The notes under the pieces are model-generated. The model did no database searches. It saw nothing but the letters and a program-made list of their open reading frames with translations, and had not been told where the DNA came from. Positions 48,234 through 58,750 of a stretch of DNA of 64,000 nucleotides are shown here, piece after piece; position 1 is the first letter of the stretch, and each line of letters opens with the position of its first letter. The position numbers and the translations under genes are program-made. Source of the stretch: Ephydatia muelleri (taxonomy: Eukaryota; Porifera; Demospongiae; Spongillida; Spongillidae); NCBI GenBank assembly GCA_013339895.1, contig JABACO010000041.1, positions 186,001 to 250,000 of the forward strand. Reading direction: 5' to 3'.

Positions 48234-48387
48234 TTTATGCTCGCAAGATTAGCAATACGCACGCGCGGACTGGTTTTAGTCATACCAGACAATTATTGGC
48301 ATCAAAATTAGTCCGGCCGGACTAATTTTGGCGACCTAAATTGGTCCGGCCGGACCAATTTTTGCCCGGACCGAAATATTCGTGACA

Positions 48388-48615
48388 TATGGTGGTATGA
48401 AAATATTGGCCTTTATACTAGATCATTTTTTGCTAGCGGTGGTTGATGCGTGATTATTGCAGCTTACTCAATAGCTTGTATATCTATATCACACGATACA
48501 CGTACTACGAAGGAAGAGGCCCAGGAGATCCTTGATTGTCATATGGAGCTGCTTTACAGGCACCTACGTATTCAGAAGTTGAGTACTGACAGGCACGCCG
48601 CGTATCATGTGTCAT
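48388..48615 (+). repeat. Unit D, left segment
   Basis: Inverted match to unit C 21385-21600 (GGTGGTATGAAAATATTGGC, CACCTACGTATTCAGAAG). Interrupted on the left by the Ginger1-B terminus at 48387. The reading TTKEEAQEILDCHMELLYRH may be coding. Confidence 0.75.
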
Positions 48616-49046
48616 CCCAAAATACGGATGTAAGACAATTTTTCCATGTACAGGTACAATATACTATATACTGCAATACTATACATGTATATCAAAATTC
48701 TAAATACCTTACCTGTTTCGACACTATTGGATATTGTAGATCGCTCTGAGTGTGGCAAAACATGAACATATAATTATGACTCGACTCAGTGTTCTACCGT
48801 ATCTGTGCAGACTCACCGGTAACTTTCGAGGTCGATGATTCCGACTCCAATTGTGTATGCAAATCACAGTGAGGGGTTGTTTTTTTTTAAGAGGCCAAAC
48901 AACGATCGATGCCTTCTGATAGTTGTGTAGCAGTGCAATTTCCTTGTTTTACACTGTTGACAGTCACAAAGGGCCGACATTTTTGCCGCCGAAAATGTAC
49001 GGATGATTTTTCCAGCAAAATGTTCTCGCAACGTGTTCAGTATCAT

Positions 49047-49946
49047 ATGGCTGCAAAGACCAATCGAGATAAAGATTTAGAAGCTCTTCGTCATAAAGTT
49101 TCGGACCTAGAAGCGAGTATGGTCCGTGTGAATGATCGCTTGGATGAAATGGACGATAAACTAAAAGAAAGGAGTGCCATGGATTCAGAACACATGAAGG
49201 TACGTTAAATGTTGTAATGTGATACAGAAACGGCTTCTGTGGTTCTACTGTGAGGAGACTGCGACGGGTGTCGAAGTAGTAATGTATAAGCGCGTGGTTT
49301 TGAACTGCTTACCAGCTTGTATCTCTCGTAAATTCGAAGCCTTGAATATTTTCCTCATCCAGTCCCCCCCTCCCCCCTTCCTCCCCCCCTTTCTCAGGAA
49401 ATAGCGTTCCAACGTCTTCAAAAACAGTTGTTCCGTTGGTAAGCACTGTTTTTTTGGTCACGTGACATATCATGAAAAATCAATTCACAGAAAATACTTC
49501 AGGTAGTGTTTGAAGAGTATGTTGAACAACTGGACAGATCATTAAAAGAGACACCTTGGAGTGGTATAGATGATGATCTCAAAACCAGAATACTTCAATC
49601 AGTTGAGAGTCACCTTCAACTGTATAAGCTTCCAATGCCTTCTAAAGGTGACTTGAAGAAAAGAATCAAGGCATACTATGCAAGCCGGAGGAACACTACA
49701 ATCATGAACATGAATGATGAAAAAAGAAGGCAAAGATGTATGTCTTTGAAGCAAAATCGTCTTGCATTGTAAGTACTCATATTTGAATAGTCATGCACTA
49801 ACCTACAACTTCATCTGTCCAGGTTGCATGTGATAAAGCAGTACAGGAGGCGATACAAAAGGGTGAACTTAATGCTGGAAATGCTGAAGCAATTAAGGCA
49901 TTCAGGGATACTGTGAGAATTGATGCTGGTGCTGTTTCACCTGTTG
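49047..49946 (+). pseudogene. Multi-exon gene disrupted by the Gmr1-like element
   Basis: Probable exons: 49047-49199 (coiled coil, LEALRHKVSDLEASMVRV then RLDEMDDKLKER), 49398-49438 (EIAFQRLQKQLF), about 49503-49768 (VEQLDRSLKETPWSGIDDDL, KGDLKKRIKAYYASRRNTTI) and about 49822-49946 (AVQEAIQKGELNAGNAEAIK). The last exon is cut by the LTR at 49947 and resumes at 59872, reading SSDDEEAAA, a TAG, then NKKKRLENLARARASRQQQ. Exon phases do not all agree, so small lesions are likely. No family is recognised. It lies within unit D, so it may be a transposon accessory gene or a host gene. Confidence 0.5.
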
Positions 49947-50234
49947 TGTCACGGACTTAGGTCTTCTCTGACGAGCTCCGCAAGGCTTGCGCACCGAAAA
50001 TAGCCGAAGTTATAGTCAATAGCTTAATACATGATAACAGGCATCATGGCATAGCATAGCATAGCCTTTAAATACTACTACAAACATGAAATCAGTAGCA
50101 CCAGGCCTAACTAGGGTTCAATTACAGACAATAGTTTATGGGCTAGCTATACAAGCCAAGTTCACTCTCGCGGATGTAATATCTAATAAACACGTCCGAT
50201 TCCCCGGGCTCCGCTGAGTTCACAATCCCTCACA
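49947..50234 (-). repeat. Gmr1-like element 3' LTR
   Basis: 288 bp; TGTGAGGGATTGTGAACTCA at its start and GTCCGTGACA at its end on the minus strand. By eye identical to 59580-59867. The pol stop codon lies inside it. Confidence 0.96.
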
Positions 50235-53200
50235 TCCCTCTCTTCTTCTCCTGCAGCAATGTCACTTGCTGCGTCTTCAGGCCACGTCGACCTAGACAGA
50301 GCGTCAGCATTCCCGTTAGAAGCTCCCGTTCTGTGAGCAACAGAAAAATTGTATGGCTGCAACGAAAGACTCCAGCGAGTAAGGCGAGAATTGTGATCTT
50401 TAAGCTTATCCATCCACACTAGCGATCTGTGGTCCGTTTCCACGATGAAAGGGCGCCCGAGAAGGTAGGTCCTGAACGCCTCCATGCCCAGTTTGATGGC
50501 AAGACACTCCTTCTCGATGGTAGAATATCGTTCTTCGCGCGGCAGCAGCTTTTTGCTGAAGTAGGCGATAGGATTTTCTCCACCAGCTGCATCCCTTTGA
50601 CTCAGCACAGCTCCAATCCCCCTATTGGATGCATCAGTTTGCAATACAAACTCTTTATTAAAATCGGGGCTGCGTAAGACAGGGTAGCAACATAGCTGCG
50701 TCTTCAGTTGACGAAAGGCTCTGTCACATTCCGCAGTCCATTCCACTTGCTCGGGTGCCGACTTTCGGGTCAAATCCGTTAAGGGGGACGCTAAGGTGGC
50801 GTAGTTATGTACAAATCTTCTGTAATAACCAGTCAAACCCAAAAACGCACGGACTTGAGTCTTGGTCCTTGGTGTACCAAAGGATTCAACTGCCTGCACC
50901 TTAGACTGTTGGGGTTTCACAGTACCACTACCCACAATATGACCCAGATAAGTGCACTCCGCCATTGCAAACTGGCATTTATTAGGCTTTGCAGTGAGCC
51001 CTGCCCCCAGTAACTTTTGCAGTATTGTACGAACATGACTTACGTGGTCACTCCAAGACGTACTGAATATAATCAAGTCATCCAGGTAGGCTGCAGCGAA
51101 GCTTTCACACCCTTTCACGATCCTGTCCATTAGACGCTGAAAGGTCGCCGGTGCCCCCTGTAATCCGAACGGCATGACTGTAAATTCGTACAATCCAAAT
51201 GGCGTTGCAAATGCCGTCTTGTGACGCGCCTCCTCCGCGACTGGTACTTGCCAGTACCCTCGAGTTAGGTCTAGAGTAGAAATAAATATTGCTTCTCCCA
51301 GTCTGTCAATGAGGTCATCAATGCGGGGCATTGGGTACGCGTCTGATTCGGAAACACTGTTCAGTCTTCGATAATCCACGCACAGCCTCAACGACCCGTC
51401 CTTCTTCTTCACGAGGACGACTGGAGAACTCCATTCACTATTTGAAGGTGTGATTATCCCTCCTTCTAGCATCTCCTGGATCTCCATTTCAACTTTTTCC
51501 CTATAAGCATGGGGAATGCGGTATGGAGGTAACCTTACAGACCTTGCCGACCCCGTTTCAATGCGATGTTCCGTCCAGTTTGTTTTCCCGGGTGAGTTAC
51601 TCATCACTGCTGACAATTCGCAAAGCAAAGCATCCAACTCATCTCTTTGTGCCTTTGTCAGATGTGGTCCAAATTGTGGACTATCTTCTGCTCCAGTGCC
51701 CGCTCTTGAGCCATTCCATACTGGTATCTCGTCATCTTCATCCACATCCAAGTTTTCAGACCAGTAACTCGTGCAGACTGCACTGCTGTTGGAAAGGAAC
51801 TCCCGCAACATATTAATATGGAATACCCTCTTCCTCTTCCGCCGATCGTGCATGTCAATTAGGTAGTTAACCTTTCCAACCTGTTTCACCACCTTATAGG
51901 GCCCCTGCCACTGTGCTGTCAGCGCACTTGATGACGTAGGTAACAAAACCAATACCATGGCGCCTTCGTTGAGAGTCCTCATCCGCGCATTCTGGTCATA
52001 CCAGCTCTTCTGTGAGGCTTGCGCCTTCTCGAGGCTCTCTCGAACGATCGTTGTCATCTCCGCCATCTTCTCCCGGATAGACATTATGTGTGACACCACA
52101 TTTTCGCTGCTCTTTTCCTTAGCCACCCAGGACTCTTGCAGCACATCTAAAGGTCCTCGGACTTCCCTGCCATAGAGTAACTCAAATGGAGAGAAACCTG
52201 TGGAGCTCTGAGGAACCTCACGATAAGCGAAAAGCACATATGGAATCAACTTATCCCAGGCTTCTCCCTCTTGTGTGGCAACCTTCCTTAGCATGGACTT
52301 CAGCGTCTGATTAAAGCGCTCGACCAACCCATCCGTCTGCGGATGGTAAGGGCTGGTACGAATGGGACGAATGTGCAGCAGCCTGTACAGTTCAGCTAGT
52401 AGTTGGCTGGTAAAGTTGGACCCCTGATCGGTCAGAATTTCTCGGGGAATACCCACTCTTGTAAACATCTTTACCAGTTCCTCTGCCACTGCTTCCGCGT
52501 CCACCGCCCGCATTGGCATTGCCTCCGGGTATCTTGTGGCGTAGTCACAAACTACTAGTATGTACCGATTACCTGAGCTACTCCTGGGCAACGGGCCAAC
52601 AATATCCATTGCGATTCTCTGGAATGGCTCCTCCACAATTGGTAGCGGTATTAGGGGTGCGTGTTGAGGCTTGACCCGGGACGTCTTCTGGCAAGTTTCA
52701 CACCTTTTACAGAAATCTGCTACGTCCTTACGCAGGGTCGGCCAGTAGAATCTCTGTAGTACCCGATCAGTGGTCTTATTTTTGCCTAAATGTCCTGCCA
52801 ATGGAATGCTGTGAGCAAGCTCCATAACAACACTTCGACACTGACTAGGTAGCACTAGCTGATCCCTTGCATATGGTTCAGAATCTCCTCCCAACAGCAT
52901 CACCACCACACGGTACATAAGCCCATCCTTTATTACAAAACTAACCCCGCTTGTACTCTCCTTTTTGTCCACAGCCTTCCGTACGACTCCAAGCGTAGGA
53001 TCTGTTTCTTGGAGAATTCTCAGCTCCTCCGCCGATATATCCTGTGTATTCTGCATGCATACAGGTGGGTCTGAGCATACCTTTGCTCTGTGTATCCGCC
53101 TTCCTTCCCGCTTCTGGCTTCTGCTTTGCACCAATTTTTCTCTCCCACCATGAAATATGGTGTCGTCCAGCTCCTCCCCCAAATTCCATGTCTCCTCTTG

Positions 53201-53905
53201 TGGCTCGTCCAGCAAGATAGGATTTGGTCGCACACCAGACCGAAGCTCCTTCACTAGGCTGTCTCTCTCGGCCTTTGCCTCCTTTTTGGCCTGTGCTCGA
53301 GTTGTAGCCATAAATACTCCTGCCCGTTCAGAAGCTTGGCTCAGTAACATTCCAAGTTCTGGAACATCTGTCCCTAAAAGAACGTCCATAGGAAGAGTGT
53401 CAGACACTGCTGCTACAGTGTCTATCGTGTAGCCGTCTAGTTCTACACAAATATCAGCCATGGGATACATGGCCGTGTCCCCATGAGCACATCTAACCAC
53501 AGCAGATTCTCCCTCCCGAATCTGCCCATCGGAAACCAGGTCGCTATGGACCATAGTCCTGGAACATCCGGTATCCAGCATAATACCCTCTACTCTGCGA
53601 CCGTTAACAGTCCCGGAGCGTTGAAGTCCATTTCTCCAACCTACATGTGCACAAACTAGAACATTATTAGGGCAATGCCTCGATATGTGTCCCTTCTTGC
53701 CACAATTGAAGCATGTTACCCCCTCCCGATCCAGTGTCTCCTTTCGGCCCGAAGTATATTTTCCCCTCTCGCTCGGTACCGTCGAAGGCAGCCCGCTCCT
53801 TCTTTCGCTGTCTCGCTGACCTCTTGGCCATGGCTTCATACCCGTGTTTTCTCGTCGACTCTCCCGCTTTACCTCCGGGTCTCGTTCCTGTTTTCGGGCC
53901 CGCAC
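50183..53905 (-). CDS. Gmr1-like Gag C-terminus/Pol: knuckle, protease, integrase, RT, RNase H
   Basis: An open 1240-codon reading. CCHC knuckle CFNCGKKGHISRHC (65-78). Protease LDTGCSRTMVHSDLV (110-) and LLGTDVPELG. Integrase zinc domain HSIPLAGHLGKNKTTDRVLQ with CKRCETCQ (about 365-415). Integrase core MDIVGPLPRS, LTDQGSNF, DGLVERFNQTL (D, D, E). Then RT with LRLCVDYRRLN, DLTRGYWQVPVAEEARHKTA and YLDDLIIF, and RNase H with LQTDASNRGIGAVLSQ and ETDHRSLVWM. The integrase-first order differs from typical Ty3/gypsy, while the RT sequence is clearly gypsy-type. The reading runs in from gag at its 5' end, so the first Met is not the natural start. It ends in the 3' LTR. All catalytic motifs are intact. 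Confidence 0.95.
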   Translation of the reverse strand: MRARKQERDPEVKRESRRENTGMKPWPRGQRDSERRSGLPSTVPSERGKYTSGRKETLDREGVTCFNCGKKGHISRHCPNNVLVCAHVGWRNGLQRSGTVNGRRVEGIMLDTGCSRTMVHSDLVSDGQIREGESAVVRCAHGDTAMYPMADICVELDGYTIDTVAAVSDTLPMDVLLGTDVPELGMLLSQASERAGVFMATTRAQAKKEAKAERDSLVKELRSGVRPNPILLDEPQEETWNLGEELDDTIFHGGREKLVQSRSQKREGRRIHRAKVCSDPPVCMQNTQDISAEELRILQETDPTLGVVRKAVDKKESTSGVSFVIKDGLMYRVVVMLLGGDSEPYARDQLVLPSQCRSVVMELAHSIPLAGHLGKNKTTDRVLQRFYWPTLRKDVADFCKRCETCQKTSRVKPQHAPLIPLPIVEEPFQRIAMDIVGPLPRSSSGNRYILVVCDYATRYPEAMPMRAVDAEAVAEELVKMFTRVGIPREILTDQGSNFTSQLLAELYRLLHIRPIRTSPYHPQTDGLVERFNQTLKSMLRKVATQEGEAWDKLIPYVLFAYREVPQSSTGFSPFELLYGREVRGPLDVLQESWVAKEKSSENVVSHIMSIREKMAEMTTIVRESLEKAQASQKSWYDQNARMRTLNEGAMVLVLLPTSSSALTAQWQGPYKVVKQVGKVNYLIDMHDRRKRKRVFHINMLREFLSNSSAVCTSYWSENLDVDEDDEIPVWNGSRAGTGAEDSPQFGPHLTKAQRDELDALLCELSAVMSNSPGKTNWTEHRIETGSARSVRLPPYRIPHAYREKVEMEIQEMLEGGIITPSNSEWSSPVVLVKKKDGSLRLCVDYRRLNSVSESDAYPMPRIDDLIDRLGEAIFISTLDLTRGYWQVPVAEEARHKTAFATPFGLYEFTVMPFGLQGAPATFQRLMDRIVKGCESFAAAYLDDLIIFSTSWSDHVSHVRTILQKLLGAGLTAKPNKCQFAMAECTYLGHIVGSGTVKPQQSKVQAVESFGTPRTKTQVRAFLGLTGYYRRFVHNYATLASPLTDLTRKSAPEQVEWTAECDRAFRQLKTQLCCYPVLRSPDFNKEFVLQTDASNRGIGAVLSQRDAAGGENPIAYFSKKLLPREERYSTIEKECLAIKLGMEAFRTYLLGRPFIVETDHRSLVWMDKLKDHNSRLTRWSLSLQPYNFSVAHRTGASNGNADALSRSTWPEDAASDIAAGEEERDVRDCELSGARGIGRVY

Positions 53906-53918
53906 ATAGTTGTCAGCC

Positions 53919-54122
53919 TGTGAGAGACAAGAGGTCTCTCTGATGTCACAAGTTCACACGGGATCATAACGTGTCGAACTCGTGAATGGAACATTTAGTA
54001 GGCTTGTCTGTGTGTATATAATGGTGTGAACTTGTATATTCGGGGGTCTGGTGCGATGATGGAAATCTAGCAGTTGGGAGGAAGGAGCGGCGCGCAGGCT
54101 GCGGCTAGATTGATCCTTCACA
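53919..54122 (+). repeat. TRIM-like left LTR
   Basis: TGTGAGAGACAAGAGG ... GATCCTTCACA, with a TATATAATGG promoter-like box. Nearly identical to the right LTR. Confidence 0.93.
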
Positions 54123-54143
54123 TATGGTGGCAGCGGTGGGATC

Positions 54144-54270
54144 TGTCACGGTTAATTTGGTCCGCCAGAAATTTTGGTCCCGGACCAAAATTTTCAGGAA
54201 ATATTGGTCCGCGCGGACCAAAATTTCCTGGAAAAAATTGTCCGAATCTGGAATAAATGGTCCGTGAAGT
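54144..54270 (+). repeat. Ginger1-A left terminal repeat region
   Basis: Starts TGTCACGGTTAATTTGG. Contains repeated GGTCCG/CGGACC palindromes such as TTGGTCCGCGCGGACCAA. Confidence 0.85.
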
Positions 54271-54312
54271 GATTATTGGGCCACGTGTCCGAAAAAATAG
54301 TTGAAGAAAGAA

Positions 54313-57300
54313 ATGGAGAGCGACATTGTGGATGACCTGAGCGACGATCTAATCCGCGACGTCTTTACGTACCTTTCCACAAACAAGTACCCAGAGGCAT
54401 CCTCCTCTTCTCGGAAGAGAGTGATACGAAAAAAGGCGTTAAAGTTTTTTATTTCCACAAGTGGCGAGCTGATGTACAAGCAGAAGTTAAAAGGAAAGGT
54501 ACGTATCAACGGTTAATGTATTTGGAGCTACGTGGGAAGCCTAGCATGACGTGGTGGTGCGGTTTGAAACCCACTTTTGAATAGCGTTTATTTTCCATAG
54601 GAGCCCACATTTCTTCGCTATGTTCAAAGTCCAGAGGAAAGGAGACTAATTCTGCTAGCCTGTCACGTTCATCCAACTTCAGGCCACATGGGAAGAACTA
54701 GGACGCTACATAGGATAAAGGAACGTGTCATGTGGCATGGAATGGTGAAAGATTGCACTGAAATGGTAGGTTACAGTTCAATAATTACATTACACTGCCA
54801 GAGGAGCAACCTCAATTTGTGACTGCGACTAGTATAGTAGAGTACGCATTTTAAAAAGTAACCACACTAAAAATTGATTGTCCAACATACTTGCCTTAGA
54901 TAATGCTTGACATCACTCAAATGTTTAATCAGAAAATGAGGGAAAACTATCATAGTCAGCATTATAACCATATGGTCATATTTTATAGATACGAACATGT
55001 GACATTTGCCAGCGAATGAACAGAAAGCTCACTTGTGGCGTGCCTGAACTTCACCCAATTCCCGTGAAATCCCCATGGTACATGATAGGGATTGATTTCA
55101 TTGGTCCTATTAGCCCACCTGGAGAAGATGGAAGTCAATATATTCTGACAATTAGTGACTATTTCACAAAGTGGGTCGAGGCCATTCCAACACCAGACAA
55201 AACAGCAACTACTGTTGCAAACTGCCTTTTTAAGGTATATAGCATGTATGAACTAATGATTTATATGCTGCAATTCATTACACTTTAGTGTTTATATTGC
55301 TTAGCATAAGCATTGCCTAGATGTAGGTGCAGAATGTAGCAGCGGTGTATGCACGTATAGGTGTTAGATTCTGATCATTTTCTGTATTGAGTGATTCTAT
55401 TCACTATGTGTGTATGCATTTGTGTATGTATAAGTTTGGTGTTGCATAAGTGTGATACTGTATGCATGGCTATAATTATGTCACATTATGTATGGCCCTG
55501 ATGATGTCACATGGGTCCATCAGGTTCTACCACATCTTCTCCTATTCTGTGAGAGAGTATATATTTATTACATTACAAAAGCTTGTGTTATTAAATGCTA
55601 TTATTTAAAAATTCAGCTAATGTCTGCCATTTTGTGCTGTGCATACATAATCATGTATTCTTGTGCAGATCTTCATGAGAATGGGATTACCCAGAGTTAT
55701 GCTCTCTGATAATGGTTCAGAGTTTTGCAATAAATTGAATGACAAGCTGGCTGAGATTCTAGGAGTGAAGAGGCGGCTTACAACACCATACCATCCTCAG
55801 GTAGGTATCTAAAGCTATACTACATGTCATCAAACCTTGATTAACATTATTCACAGGCAAATGGTCTGGATGAGCGCTACAATCAGACACTGCAAAACAT
55901 GCTGGCAAAGTTTGTTTCAACCAAACAAACGGTGTGGAGCTCCTACCTAGACACTTGTACTTTTGCATACAATACATCAAGACATGAATCAAGCACCTAT
56001 ACACCATTTCAATTAATGTTTGGTCGTCAAGCAATTCTACCTGTTGATATAGACCTACAGAAGGAATCAGGTGATGAATTGCATCACAAGTATCAAATGT
56101 TGAATGATCCAGATATTGTAGCAGTTCAACACAAGCATCAGGTCATTTTGGAAGATGCAAAAAAGCACATTCTTGACGCTCAAAAGAAACAAAAGCAAAA
56201 GTATGACTCAAAATGTGCCAAGCCAGATTGCTTTCAAGTAGGAGAGCTAGTGATGAAGAAGAATTTTAGAAGAAAGAAAATGAAAGGTGGTAAACTGCAA
56301 GACCGATTTGATGGTCCTCACAGAGTTGTGAAGAAGATGCCACATGGAGTATATGAACTGATCAGCAAAGACGGCACTCTAATTCGAGCTACTGGAGGTC
56401 ACCTTAAGATGTATCACAGCAATATGCTCCAAGGAAGTATTTCATTTGATGACAAGCAAGCCTCCAGCAAAGTGATATCTGATGATCCATCAACCAGTGG
56501 TGTTAAGCCTGATGACACATCCATCTGCAGTGATATTGAATGTTATGACCCATCCACCCCCAGTGATGCTAAGCATGATGGCCTACCCACACCCAGTAAT
56601 ATTGGGTGTGATGACACACTCACCCCCAGTGATGCTGAGCATGATCGCCTACCCACACCTAGTAATATTGGGTGTGATGACACACTCACCACCAGTGATG
56701 TTGAGCATGATGGCTTAACCACACCCAGTAATACTGGGTGTGATGACACACTCACCACCAGTGATGTTGAGCGTGATGGTTTAACCACACCCAGTGATGT
56801 TGGATGTGATGATGACACGCACACCATCAGTCATGCTAAACCTGATGACCAACCCACCACAAGTGATACTGAGCCTAAAGACCTACTCACCCTCAAAGAT
56901 GCTGAACCTCCTGTCTTGCTATTTTGCTCCTGCAAAACACGTTGTGCTACTAAAAGATGTCTATGCAAGTTAAATCATTCATTCTGTGGACACTATTGCC
57001 ATCCAGGTAAAAGTTGTTGTAATATGGAAACAGCAAAACCACAAGAAGTTGTAAATTTAAGTGCCAGTGAAGATGATGCCCAAAATGATTCTGTATGGAT
57101 AAAAGTAGGAGAATCTGTGTTGCATAAGGAGGACAAAGTGGTATTGTCAAATAATGGATGGCTAACGGACAATATAATACATGCAGCTCAACAGCTTCTT
57201 AAACAAAGTCATCCTCATATATCTGGCCTTCAAAACCCAATTCTTCAGAAAACAAAAACCTTTGATGTGCAAAGAAACCTAGACTTTGTACAATGCCTAA

Positions 57301-57821
57301 ATATCAAAGACAACCACTGGATAACAGTATCTGCTGCTTCAAGCATTCCAGACACCATAAATGTATATGATAGCTTGAATGGTACATTAACTGAACCTTT
57401 GAAACAAATTATTGCAGATTTAATGCATTCTGCGGGAAAGCAAATCACAGTACAGTATGTGAGTGTTCAGTACCAGAAGGGCTCGCAGGACTGTGGCTTA
57501 TTTGCAATAGCCTTTGCCTGTGAAATTTGTTTTGGCAAAGATCCTTCATCCGTTACGTTTGTCCAATCCACAATGAGACAGCACTTAATAGAGGGACTAG
57601 AGCAAGGAAATATTTTGCCATTTCCATCAGCTGTAAGACGACAAAGGTCACAGATGGTGCGTCAAGAGGTGTTTAGAATATTCTGCTCTTGCAGGATGCC
57701 TAATGATGGTAGAAAAATGATTCAATGTTCAAAGTGCAGAGAGTGGTATCATTTGAACTGCGTCCGAGTCAGCAGGAAATTTTTGAGACACACTGTGCCG
57801 TGGTTCTGTGGTTGTAAATAA
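54313..57821 (+). CDS. Ginger1-A integrase-ULP1-PHD protein
   Basis: Exons 54313-54498, 54601-54765, 54989-55234, 55669-55800 and 55857-57821, all GT-AG and phase 0, giving about 900 residues. Exon 2-3: zinc domain CHVHPTSGHMGRTRTLHRIK with CDICQRMN. Catalytic D in GIDFIGPI (exon 3), D in LSDNGSEF (exon 4), E in ANGLDERYNQTL (exon 5; Asp replaces the usual Val). Then the integrase C-terminal region (KKMKGGKLQDRFDGPHRVVK), four 22-residue repeats, and a CXC-type Cys cluster (FCSCKTRCATKRCLCKL). The ULP1-like protease has candidate residues His in DNHWITV, Asp in VYDSLNG and Gln/Cys in KGSQDCG. A C-terminal PHD finger (FCSCRMPNDGRKMIQCSKC) ends the protein. Cut-and-paste transposition is inferred. 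Confidence 0.93.
56560..56820 (+). repeat. 66-bp coding minisatellite in Ginger1-A
   Basis: About four units encoding DAKHDGLPTPSNIGCDDTLT-like 22-residue repeats. Diverged at a few positions; frame maintained. Confidence 0.88.
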
Positions 57822-57999
57822 GTTGATCAGTTTAGTACTCAACGTTATCTATTGTACTCTGGTTTTATATTATACTCTGGTTTCATATTCTGTTATTACT
57901 CTGGTTTGGTGTGAAGAATGTATTCAATTACTTGCATGTACTTGCATTGACCAAGACAGACCCCATTATTTCCGGTAAAACTCACGGCTGGAAATTTTG

Positions 58000-58144
58000 G
58001 TCCATACATATATACGCCAGTTAACGGACCAATATTTCCAACACGGACCATTATTTCCGGTAATATCGGTCCGGCCGGACCAAGATTCGTTGGAAATTTT
58101 GGTCCGCCCGGACCCAAATTTTCAGGACCAAAATTCCGGTGACA
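58000..58144 (-). repeat. Ginger1-A right terminal repeat region
   Basis: Minus strand starts TGTCACCGGAATTTTGG. Has GGTCCGGCCGGACC-type palindromes matching the left end. Confidence 0.85.
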
Positions 58145-58534
58145 GATCCATCCGTGACAGTTGTTCAGGGAGACCCATGGATCCAGGAAGAGCGTACGCG
58201 CGTCGTGACTGCGCAGGTGTGAAGCTGAGGTGGACCTGGAGAAACGGAAGGCTTGCAGCTAATCCAAAAGTGGTAGACCTGAGGGTAGCCGGCTGGAGTG
58301 CGTGTCTAGCGGTACCCAAGAATGGAGAACCTGAGGGTGGTGGAGTCGTTCCGATGCTAGGAGGACCTGCAGAAGTTTCCTGTGAGCCATCACGGACGGA
58401 GCGTGTGAGAGATCAGAATGGAAAGATGGAGCTAGCGGAGTATGTCTGAAGGGGAGAAGGCGGAAGGATAAGCAAAGGCAGGAAGGAACGGTCGACAAAG
58501 GAATGGTGTTTGTCGCAGGAGACGAAGAGAGGAG

Positions 58535-58750
58535 TGAGAGAGACAAGAGGTCTCTCTGTAGGTCTCTCTGATGTCACAAGTTCACACGGGATCATAACGT
58601 GTCGAACTCGTGAATGGAACATTTAGTAGGCTTGTCTGTGTGTATATAATGGTGTGAACTTGTATATTCGGGGGTCTGGTGCGATGATGGAAATCTAGCA
58701 GTTGGGAGGAAGGAGCGGCGCGCAGGCTGCGGCTAGATTGATCCTTCACA
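58535..58750 (+). repeat. TRIM-like right LTR
   Basis: As the left LTR, but with a 12-bp duplication (GTAGGTCTCTCT) near its start and a slightly altered first few bases. Preceded by the purine-rich GACGAAGAGAGGAG. Confidence 0.92.

Larger units (their letters stand above)
31630..48387 (-). mobile_element. Ginger1-B: dead Ginger1 DNA transposon hosting an hAT and RTL-B
   Basis: A minus-strand Ginger1-type element. Its 5' end at 48387 reads TGTCACGAATATTTCGGTCC on the minus strand, matching the TGTCAC...GGTCC ends of Ginger1-A. Exons are at 48233-48057, 47978-47817, 47746-about 47540, 47181-47050 and 39293-38425, continuing at 32241-31630. RTL-B occupies the intron between the fourth and fifth exons. 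An hAT element occupies the low-complexity part of the fifth exon. The 3' end is truncated inside the protease domain and no right terminal repeat was found. Confidence 0.85.
54144..58144 (+). mobile_element. Ginger1-A: apparently intact Ginger1 DNA transposon
   Basis: A 4.0-kb element with ends TGTCACGGTTAATTTGGTCC and, on the minus strand, TGTCACCGGAATTTTGGTCC. It has a 4-bp target duplication GATC (54140-54143, 58145-58148), as Ginger1 elements are known to make. Subterminal GGTCCGSSCGGACC palindromes are frequent at both ends. It encodes one five-exon protein with an integrase related to that of gypsy elements plus ULP1-like protease and PHD domains. No lesion was seen. Confidence 0.94.
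53919..58750 (+). mobile_element. Small non-autonomous LTR element (TRIM-like), split by Ginger1-A
   Basis: LTRs 53919-54122 (204 bp) and 58535-58750 (216 bp) flank only about 410 bp of internal sequence once Ginger1-A is removed. Target duplication CAGCC (53914-53918, 58751-58755). The primer-binding-like site after the left LTR, TGGTGGCAGCGGTGGGA, differs by one base from that of the surrounding Gmr1-like element, and both LTRs begin TGTGAG or a close variant. No gag or pol is encoded. It is probably mobilised by Gmr1-like enzymes. Confidence 0.9.
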
